DNA of 33,880 bases from JBBAFM01 sp041655415 (GTDB taxonomy: Bacteria; Bacillota; Clostridia; Peptostreptococcales; JAAYPU01). The DNA is taken from positions 1-33,880 of the forward strand of contig CAYSBC010000019.1 in assembly GCA_964429195.1 (NCBI GenBank), written 5' to 3'. The position numbers and the translations under genes are program-made. How positions within the stretch are numbered: position 1 is the first letter of the stretch; the number at the start of each line of letters is the position of its first letter. A model generated the notes under the pieces. It was not told the DNA's origin. It worked only from the letters and a program-made list of their open reading frames with translations, and made no database searches. This document shows, one piece after another, positions 7,417 through 13,528 of the stretch.

Positions 7417-8553
7417 CTATCCTAGTACTTCTCTAGAAATAACAACCTTTTGAATCTCCGAAGTACCCTCATATATTTCAGTTATTCTAGCATCTCTTGC
7501 CATTCTTTCAAGTGGATAATCTTTCATATAGCCATAGCCTCCATGAATTTGTAAAGCTAATTTTGTTACATAATTAGCAGTCTCGGAAGCGTAAAGCTTT
7601 GCCATTGCAGCCTCTTTTGTAAAGGGCTCGCCTTCAATCTTTAAAAAAGCAGTCCGGTAAATCAACCATTTTGCACATTCAATTCGAGTGGCCATATCCG
7701 CAATGTACCATTGCAATCCTTGAAACGCAGATATTGGCTTACCAAATTGAACTCTTTCTTTCATATAAGCTACTGCTTCATCCAAAGCACCTTCCGCTAT
7801 TCCTAATGACTGTGCTGCTACTCCAATACGCGCTCCATCTAGGCCTACCATGGCAATTTTAAATCCTTGACCCTCTTTACCTAGAAGATTACTTCTTGGA
7901 ACACGACAATTATCAAATATTAATTCAGCAGTTTGTGATGCTCTGATACCCATTTTATTTTCAATCTTCCCTATAGAGAAACCCGGTGTTCCTTTAGGCA
8001 CTATAATGGCTGATAGTCCTCTAAGACCCTTTGAAGGATCCGTTAAAGCAAATACGATGACAAAGTCCGCTAGATTTCCTCCGGTAATAAAGCATTTCGT
8101 ACCATTAATAACATAATCATCCCCATCAACATCAGCTGTTGTTTGTACAGCTCCCGCATCTGATCCTGCATTGGGTTCAGTTAGGGCGAAGGCATTCATT
8201 TTGCCACCGGATGTAACCAAAGGTAGATATTCTTTCTTTTGTTCTGCGGTTCCAAATTTATAAATCATTTGAGCGAAAACACTATGAATGGAGAGTATGG
8301 CTGCAGTTGATCCGCATTTTTTTGCTAGTTCCGATACAACGATGACTTTCGTGATATCATCCCCACCAGAGCCACCAAATTCTTCAGGTATACCAATTCC
8401 TGTAAATCCAACCTTCACCATTTTATCAAATGTTTCAAAAGGAAATTTTCCTTCTCTGTCCAATTCCTCTGCAAGGGGTGCCACTTCTTTTTCTGCAAAT
8501 TCTCGTGCAACTTTTTGAACAGCTTCTTCCGATTTAGAGAATTTAAAATTCAT
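7417..8553 (-). CDS. bcd: Short-chain acyl-CoA dehydrogenase, probably butyryl-CoA dehydrogenase
   Basis: This flavoenzyme interconverts butyryl-CoA and crotonyl-CoA. The catalytic base is E362 in YEGTSEIQ near the C-terminus. The FAD/substrate block is FALTEPNAGSDAG (about 126-138), with CFITGG further on, and the length of 378 residues fits the clostridial Bcd class. ATG 8553 follows GGGAGG. It heads the operon with etfB and etfA. The usual partners crt, hbd and thl are not adjacent, so the substrate could be another short enoyl-CoA, as in acrylyl- or caffeyl-CoA reductases. A sigma-54 type promoter lies about 90 bases upstream. Confidence 0.9.
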   Translation of the reverse strand: MNFKFSKSEEAVQKVAREFAEKEVAPLAEELDREGKFPFETFDKMVKVGFTGIGIPEEFGGSGGDDITKVIVVSELAKKCGSTAAILSIHSVFAQMIYKFGTAEQKKEYLPLVTSGGKMNAFALTEPNAGSDAGAVQTTADVDGDDYVINGTKCFITGGNLADFVIVFALTDPSKGLRGLSAIIVPKGTPGFSIGKIENKMGIRASQTAELIFDNCRVPRSNLLGKEGQGFKIAMVGLDGARIGVAAQSLGIAEGALDEAVAYMKERVQFGKPISAFQGLQWYIADMATRIECAKWLIYRTAFLKIEGEPFTKEAAMAKLYASETANYVTKLALQIHGGYGYMKDYPLERMARDARITEIYEGTSEIQKVVISREVLG

Positions 8554-8640
8554 ATTCTTCCTCCCTCTATATTGCTTTTGTAATAGTCTTTATAAGTCAA
8601 TCTTCATGTCCTTCATTGTTTTGTCATTCTATTCTTTTTT

Positions 8641-8658
8641 ATGCAAAAAACATGCCAA
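8641..8658 (-). promoter_or_regulatory. Sigma-54 type promoter (-24/-12) of bcd-etfBA
   Basis: On the - strand TTGGCAT (8658-8652) is followed by TTGCAT (8646-8641), giving the GG-N10-GC spacing that defines sigma-54 promoters and near-consensus hexamers. The predicted start is near 8630, about 77 bases before the bcd ATG. Confidence 0.7.
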
Positions 8659-8710
8659 TCTTCTTGGTTTCCCTCATAGGTACCTTTATAAAGTGAATAT
8701 TGCTGTTAGT

Positions 8711-8728
8711 CTGTTGAATTTTTAACAA
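8711..8728. promoter_or_regulatory. Possible Rex-type operator upstream of bcd
   Basis: On the - strand TTGTTAAAAATTCAACAG resembles the clostridial Rex palindrome TTGTTAA-N4-TTAACAA at 12 of 14 defined positions. Rex senses NADH/NAD+ and often controls bcd operons. A TATAAT on the - strand at 8754-8749 would place a transcription start just before it, but I see no good -35. It could instead be an activator site. Confidence 0.35.
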
Positions 8729-8799
8729 TTAAACATCTGCAAATTCTTATTATAAATAGAAATACGTACATTCCTTCCCTCTTGCTGGGATATTTTTAT

Positions 8800-8813
8800 T
8801 TGTTTCGAGACAA
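8800..8813. promoter_or_regulatory. Palindrome, candidate upstream activator site for the sigma-54 promoter
   Basis: TTGTTTCGAGACAA is a 14-base near-perfect palindrome with one mismatched pair. Its centre is about 150 bases upstream of the -24 GG, the usual distance for enhancer-binding protein sites. Between 8554 and 8917 there is no gene, only this element, the Rex-like site, the sigma-54 promoter and the htpG terminator. Confidence 0.35.
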
Positions 8814-8842
8814 CAGTAGTCAATTATAGACAAATTGTTAAC

Positions 8843-8877
8843 AAAAAAAATATGGCCTGCTTAAAGCTGCCATATTT
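8843..8877 (-). terminator. Terminator of htpG
   Basis: On the - strand AAATATGGC (8877-8869) pairs with GCCATATTT (8856-8848), followed by a run of T (8850-8843). It lies 41 bases after the htpG stop. Confidence 0.85.
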
Positions 8878-8917
8878 CCTAATACTCTTTAACTATTATA
8901 ATGTAATGCTAACCATT

Positions 8918-10834
8918 CTAAGATTGTATTCGACTCATGATCTCAGTTATCTTATTGGAAAAATCAAGAGGGTCTTCTAAAGTAAATCCTTCAATGAGCA
9001 AAGCCTGAGAGTACAAGAGATCAGCATATTCTTTTAAAATCTCTTTATCCTCTTCATAGAGCCTTTGAAGTGTTTTAAAAATCTTATGATCAGGATTAAT
9101 TTCTAATATTCTTCCTGCCTTGATTCCCGAATCATTTCCTGGCATTTGGCTGATTACTTTTTCCATTTCAAAGGATACGCCCTCTGTGCTTACAAGGCAC
9201 ACCGGATGTGATTTTAATCGGGCTGATAATTTAACTTCGACTACTTTCCCCTCTAAAGCATCTTTTAAAGTAGCCAGCAAATCTTTGCTTTCCTCGCTCT
9301 TCTTTTCTAATTCTTTTTTATCTTCTTCCGAATCTAAACCCAGGTCACCTTGATTAACAGATCTAAAGGCTTTTTCCTGGTAAGTCATCATGGACATGAC
9401 AGCAAATTCATCCACATCATCTGTAAAATATAACACTTCATAACCTAGGTCCCTTATTTTTTCCATTTGAGGCAATTTATCAATTTGTTCAATACTATCG
9501 CCTGATGCAAAATAGATGAATTCTTGACCTTCTTTCATTCTTTCTACATAGGCTTTTAAAGTGACATATTCTTTATTCAGCGTTGATTTAAACAAAATCA
9601 AGTCTTGCAAAGTGTCTTTGTTAGCTCCAAATTTATCATAGATACCGTATTTTATTTGCCTACCAAAATTGTCAAAGAATTGAGTATAGTTTTCAAAATC
9701 GGTTTCTAGCATTTTAGTTAATTCACTTTTTATTTTGCTTTCAATATTTTTAGCAATGATTTTAACTTGTTTATTCTGTTGTAGAATTTCTCTTGAAATG
9801 TTTAAGCTCAAATCATCAGAGTCTACTAACCCTTTAACAAACCTAAAGTACTCCGGTATTAATTCGGATGCTTTATCCATGATGAAGACGCCCTTGGAAT
9901 AAAGTTGCAGACCCTTCTCATAATCAGCAGTATAAAAATTGTATGGCGTTGATGAAGGTATATACATAATGGATTTAAAGGACACCACACCCTCTACATT
10001 ATAATGAATAACCTTTAAGGGTTCCATCCAGTCACCAAATTTGCTCATGTAAAAATCATTGTATTCTTCTTTAGAAATATCGTTTTTATTCTTTTTCCAA
10101 ATAGGGATCATGGAATTGACTATTTCATCTTCTTGAATAGTTTCATATTCGCCTTCTATCACTTGACCCTTTTCATCCTTCTTCGGTACAGACTTTTCAA
10201 CTTCCATATGAATTGGATATCTTATATAATCCGAATATTTTTTTATTAATCTTTTAATGGTATAAGTATCTAAATATTCGTCGTAATCATCATCTTCCGT
10301 ATTATCTCTTAAATCCAATGTTATGATTGTTCCATTTTCTTGGATATCGCATTCTGAAATAATATAACCTTCTTCTCCCTCACTGACCCACTTATAGCCT
10401 TTTTCACTTTTAGGTGATTTTGTCAAGACAGTGATTTTTTTCGCAACCATAAAGGAAGAATAAAAGCCCACACCAAATTGACCAATAATATCAATCTCCT
10501 CGCTTTTATCTTCTATTTGCTGTTTAAACTCCAAAGAACCACTTTTTGCGATAGTCCCTAAATTGGACTCTAGCTCTTCTAATGTCATTCCAATACCTGC
10601 ATCCGCTATAGCAAATTGCCTTTTTCCCTTATCAAGGATTATTTCTATTTTAAATTCCTTAGCATTTTTTTTAAGCTCTTGATTCGTAAGGGATTCAAAA
10701 TGAAGCTTGTCCATTGCATCCGATGCATTCGATATGAGTTCACGCAAAAATATCTCTTTATGGGTATAAATAGAGTGAATCATCATATCTAATAATTTCT
10801 TCGACTCTGTCTTAAATTCTCTTTTCCTTTCCAT
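8918..10834 (-). CDS. htpG: Molecular chaperone HtpG (Hsp90)
   Basis: HtpG is the bacterial Hsp90, an ATP-driven cytosolic chaperone. The GHKL ATPase motifs are clear: ELISNASDAMDKL near the N-terminus, DAGIGM, and GQFGVGFYSSF for the lid. The middle domain has the SDDLSLNISREILQQN stretch that holds the catalytic arginine region. The C-terminal dimerisation domain is complete. I chose the second ATG (10834, 638 residues) because GGAGG ends 7 bases before it, whereas the ATG at 10840 lies only one base after that site. A CIRCE element and sigma-A promoter lie directly upstream, so HrcA repression is expected. Confidence 0.96.
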   Translation of the reverse strand: MERKREFKTESKKLLDMMIHSIYTHKEIFLRELISNASDAMDKLHFESLTNQELKKNAKEFKIEIILDKGKRQFAIADAGIGMTLEELESNLGTIAKSGSLEFKQQIEDKSEEIDIIGQFGVGFYSSFMVAKKITVLTKSPKSEKGYKWVSEGEEGYIISECDIQENGTIITLDLRDNTEDDDYDEYLDTYTIKRLIKKYSDYIRYPIHMEVEKSVPKKDEKGQVIEGEYETIQEDEIVNSMIPIWKKNKNDISKEEYNDFYMSKFGDWMEPLKVIHYNVEGVVSFKSIMYIPSSTPYNFYTADYEKGLQLYSKGVFIMDKASELIPEYFRFVKGLVDSDDLSLNISREILQQNKQVKIIAKNIESKIKSELTKMLETDFENYTQFFDNFGRQIKYGIYDKFGANKDTLQDLILFKSTLNKEYVTLKAYVERMKEGQEFIYFASGDSIEQIDKLPQMEKIRDLGYEVLYFTDDVDEFAVMSMMTYQEKAFRSVNQGDLGLDSEEDKKELEKKSEESKDLLATLKDALEGKVVEVKLSARLKSHPVCLVSTEGVSFEMEKVISQMPGNDSGIKAGRILEINPDHKIFKTLQRLYEEDKEILKEYADLLYSQALLIEGFTLEDPLDFSNKITEIMSRIQS

Positions 10835-10863
10835 CCTCATGCCTCCTCAACTATATTACAGTA

Positions 10864-10890
10864 TTAGCACTCTACTAAGACGAGTGCTAA
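10864..10890. promoter_or_regulatory. CIRCE operator (HrcA site) of htpG
   Basis: TTAGCACTC (10864-10872) and GAGTGCTAA (10882-10890) form the exact 9-N9-9 CIRCE inverted repeat. It sits at the predicted htpG transcription start, as expected for HrcA repression that is relieved by heat. Confidence 0.97.
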
Positions 10891-10894
10891 TACT

Positions 10895-10923
10895 AATTTA
10901 TCATTTTAATGGAAAAATTGCAA
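10895..10923 (-). promoter_or_regulatory. Sigma-A promoter of htpG
   Basis: On the - strand TTGCAA (10923-10918) and TAAATT (10900-10895) are separated by 17 bases. The start would fall at the edge of the CIRCE element. The promoter begins only 9 bases from the end of the signal peptidase gene. Confidence 0.6.
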
Positions 10924-10931
10924 TTGCTTTT

Positions 10932-11381
10932 TTATCTTCCTTTTAACCTAAAGCAATATTTTCCTACAACATCTTGTATTGGAATGAAATATCCATCAGG
11001 GTATGCATTGGCATCACCTTTTGTAATAAAAGCATCTTCACCCTTACCCTCCTCGTACACGTCTACTCTCTTTTCCCCTTCTTGCATGAGTTTGATTTTT
11101 TTTACGATACGATGGGTTATAAGCTTTTCCTCATCTTTATAAGTAATAATGTCATTTTCCTTTAAATCATGATAATTTATTTTTTTTACAATAATGACAT
11201 CCCCTTCTTGAAATAAGGGAAACATGCTATCGCTTAATACAGTCAAAGGTATGTAACTCATAAATGAAGGCACATAAGTTTTATCTTTTTTTATTTTAAG
11301 GACTTCAATGGATAAGATAGTAATAATAAATAGAAGAAAAACTATCATGATATTCATTATCCTGTTAACCCTTTTCCCCAA
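10932..11381 (-). CDS. Type I signal peptidase, SipW/ER-like (Ser-His dyad)
   Basis: This membrane protease removes signal peptides from exported proteins. One N-terminal membrane segment (about residues 8-27) is followed by VLSDSMFP, containing the nucleophile serine, the EGDVIIV strand, and THRIV, where a histidine replaces the usual lysine. That replacement marks the SipW/eukaryotic type. TKGDAN, the conserved third block, follows. At about 149 residues it ends soon after the catalytic core and lacks the C-terminal membrane helix of many SipW proteins. I favour the TTG at 11381, with GAGGTG 8 bases upstream; a GTG at 11396 would give 154 residues. No SipW substrate such as TasA is nearby. 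A hairpin covers the ribosome binding site. Confidence 0.8.
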   Translation of the reverse strand: MGKRVNRIMNIMIVFLLFIITILSIEVLKIKKDKTYVPSFMSYIPLTVLSDSMFPLFQEGDVIIVKKINYHDLKENDIITYKDEEKLITHRIVKKIKLMQEGEKRVDVYEEGKGEDAFITKGDANAYPDGYFIPIQDVVGKYCFRLKGR

Positions 11382-11390
11382 ATAAGAACA

Positions 11391-11430
11391 CCTCACCCGA
11401 TAATATTTCCTTTATATTATCAAAGTGAGG
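11391..11430 (-). promoter_or_regulatory. Inverted repeat covering the ribosome binding site of the signal peptidase gene
   Basis: CCTCAC (11391-11396) pairs with GTGAGG (11425-11430), and GATAATAT (11399-11406) pairs with ATATTATC (11414-11421), around a 7-base loop. In the - strand RNA the 3' arm is GUGAGG, which includes the presumed Shine-Dalgarno sequence and the alternative GTG start. There is no U-run, so it is not a simple terminator. It could be a translational switch or a DNA operator. Confidence 0.6.
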
Positions 11431-11529
11431 CTACATACTTTGTCATAACCATGCTACTCTTCCCTATTATTTTTGTTGTATTGTTAGGAATAAAAACAAT
11501 ATTTGACGGAAGCAGCAGAAACTATTATT

Positions 11530-12609
11530 TTAAAGCAGTTCTGGTTTATAATTCTTCGCTTTTTCTTCTCCTCTTAGTACTCTCAAAGCACCATTGGCCA
11601 ATGCTTGCATCTCATCCTCTCCCGGATAGACAAAAACCTTGCCTATAAAGCTGACTCGCTCTTTTATCTTTTCTACAAACTTTTCGTCATAAGCAATTCC
11701 GCCGGAAATAACAATAGCATCTATCTTACCATTGGTGACGACTGAAAGCGCTCCTATGGATTTAGCTATTTGATAAGCCATCGCTTCATAAATAAGCTTA
11801 GCATAGGCATCGCCTTCTTCAATCTTCTTACCTACTTCTCTCATATCATTTGTTCCAAGATGAGCTGTCACACCACCGCTACCCACTATTTTCTTTTTGA
11901 TTTCATCCATGTTATTATCACTGGCAAAGCATCGGCCTACAAGATATCCCAAGGGAAGACTCCCTGATCTTTCAGGACTAAATGGTCCCTCTCCATCGAA
12001 GGCATCATTGACATCCACAACCTTTCCTTTTTCGTGGATACCTATGGAAATACCTCCACCTAGCATAGCAACAATAATATTCAAATCCTCATATTTTTTC
12101 CCTAATTCCTCAGCTGCTCTTAAAACTACAGCCTTGTGATTGAGTGCATGAAACAGACTTCTTCTTTGTATTTCCGGTAAACCGGTAACCTTAGCAATAT
12201 CGCTCATCTCATCCACTACAGGTGGGTCCACTATATAAGAAGGAATACCTAATTTTTTTCCAATTTCGTCGCTAATCAAAGCCCCTAAGTTACAGGCATG
12301 TTGACCTGCATACCCTACTCGGCAATCTTGAAGCATTTCATCATTGATAAAATAAGTGCCGCCCTCTAAAGGTCTAATCATTCCACCTCTCCCTACAACC
12401 GCTGTGATTTTTTTTATGTCTATTCCCGCTTCTTCCAGGGCATCGAGTATGACCTTTTTTCTGAAATCATATTGTTCAGAAATATATTTTCCATATTCCA
12501 GTTCCGAATTTTTATGCCTCACGACACGTTCAAAAATTTCCTTATCCTCTTCATAGACGGCTATTTTTGTAGATGTTGAGCCGGGATTAATAGCTAGTAT
12601 CTTTTCCAT
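11530..12609 (-). CDS. buk: Butyrate kinase
   Basis: Butyrate kinase converts butyryl phosphate and ADP to butyrate and ATP, the energy-yielding end of butyrate fermentation. The acetokinase-family N-terminal phosphate loop is NPGSTSTKIAVYE, followed by VVGRGG and the later MLGGGISIGIH and ISGGIAYDE motifs. The 359 residues are typical. The start ATG has AAGGAG upstream. The usual partner ptb (phosphotransbutyrylase) is not adjacent. Branched-chain fatty acid kinases belong to the same family, so isobutyrate or isovalerate cannot be excluded. The - strand TATAAT about 80 bases upstream suggests its own promoter. Confidence 0.93.
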   Translation of the reverse strand: MEKILAINPGSTSTKIAVYEEDKEIFERVVRHKNSELEYGKYISEQYDFRKKVILDALEEAGIDIKKITAVVGRGGMIRPLEGGTYFINDEMLQDCRVGYAGQHACNLGALISDEIGKKLGIPSYIVDPPVVDEMSDIAKVTGLPEIQRRSLFHALNHKAVVLRAAEELGKKYEDLNIIVAMLGGGISIGIHEKGKVVDVNDAFDGEGPFSPERSGSLPLGYLVGRCFASDNNMDEIKKKIVGSGGVTAHLGTNDMREVGKKIEEGDAYAKLIYEAMAYQIAKSIGALSVVTNGKIDAIVISGGIAYDEKFVEKIKERVSFIGKVFVYPGEDEMQALANGALRVLRGEEKAKNYKPELL

Positions 12610-12728
12610 ACAGTTCTCCTTTTCTTTACTATCATTGCCATGAGATTGTAATCTTCAATATGCTATTGTTATAATTATATCAAATATTAACATTATAATC
12701 CATTCACCGACTTAAAAATCATAAGAAA

Positions 12729-12806
12729 TTCTTAAGATTTTTAACCCCTATTTCTTAAAACCTTTCTGCTATACTCACATAGGAATAAGAAAGGGTGTGG
12801 TATAAT
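12729..12806 (+). promoter_or_regulatory. Promoter region of the two-component system
   Basis: Two extended -10 elements are visible: TGC-TATACT ending at 12775 and TGG-TATAAT at 12798-12806, neither with a good -35. Upstream, TTCTTAA occurs at 12729-12735 and again at 12752-12758, a 23-base repeat spacing that suits binding of an OmpR-family regulator. Autoregulation is inferred. Confidence 0.45.
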
Positions 12807-12841
12807 ATGTTTAAAAAATACACTTGCAGAGGTGATACATC

Positions 12842-13528
12842 ATGAATATTTTAGTATGTGATGATGACAAAGAAATTGTTGAAGCCATCGAAATTTATCT
12901 TACACATCAAGGATATCAGGTTTTTAAAGCCTATAACGGATTAGAAGCATTAGAGCTCATGGAAAAAGAAGAAATTAAATTAGTCATCATTGATATCATG
13001 ATGCCTAAAATGGATGGTTTGCAAGCAACTATGAAAATAAGAGAAAGCAAAAACATACCTGTTATTATGCTATCTGCAAAAGCAGAAGATACAGATAAAA
13101 TCATAGGACTTAATATGGGGGCTGATGATTATATCACGAAGCCTTTCAACCCATTGGAACTCATTGCTAGAGTCCATTCTCAATTAAGGCGTTTTACAAG
13201 CCTGGGAGGAATTGAAAGCAAGAGCCATGTTTTTAAAACAGGCGGGTTAGAAATAGATGATGAATGCAAAAGGGTGACCATTGATGGACAAGATGTCAAG
13301 CTAACACCTATACAATATAAAATCTTAAAATTTCTAACCGAAAATCCTGGAAAAGTATTTTCCATAGATCAGATATATGAACAGATATGGGGAGAGCCTG
13401 CTTTTAATTCAGAAAACACTGTAGCCGTCCATATAAGAAAAATTCGGGAGCAAATTGAAATAAACCCGAAAGAACCAAAATATTTGAAGGTGGTGTGGGG
13501 AATTGGATATAAAATCGAAAAAATATAA
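12842..13528 (+). CDS. OmpR-family response regulator
   Basis: This is a DNA-binding response regulator. In the receiver domain (1-115), D7-D9 form the acidic pocket, D51 in IIDIMMPKMDG is the phosphorylation site, and S78 and K100 complete the switch. The C-terminal winged-helix domain (about 130-226) contains LTPIQYKILKFLTENPG and the VAVHIRKIREQIE recognition region, as in PhoP/VanR-type regulators. It has 228 residues. It overlaps the histidine kinase start by 26 bases, so the two are translationally coupled partners. The target genes are unknown; the neighbours give no clear pathway. Confidence 0.93.
   Translation: MNILVCDDDKEIVEAIEIYLTHQGYQVFKAYNGLEALELMEKEEIKLVIIDIMMPKMDGLQATMKIRESKNIPVIMLSAKAEDTDKIIGLNMGADDYITKPFNPLELIARVHSQLRRFTSLGGIESKSHVFKTGGLEIDDECKRVTIDGQDVKLTPIQYKILKFLTENPGKVFSIDQIYEQIWGEPAFNSENTVAVHIRKIREQIEINPKEPKYLKVVWGIGYKIEKI

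Noticed and set aside
8835..8845. TTGTTAACAA as a second Rex site
   Set aside because: It is palindromic but lacks the four-base spacer between half-sites and abuts the htpG terminator.
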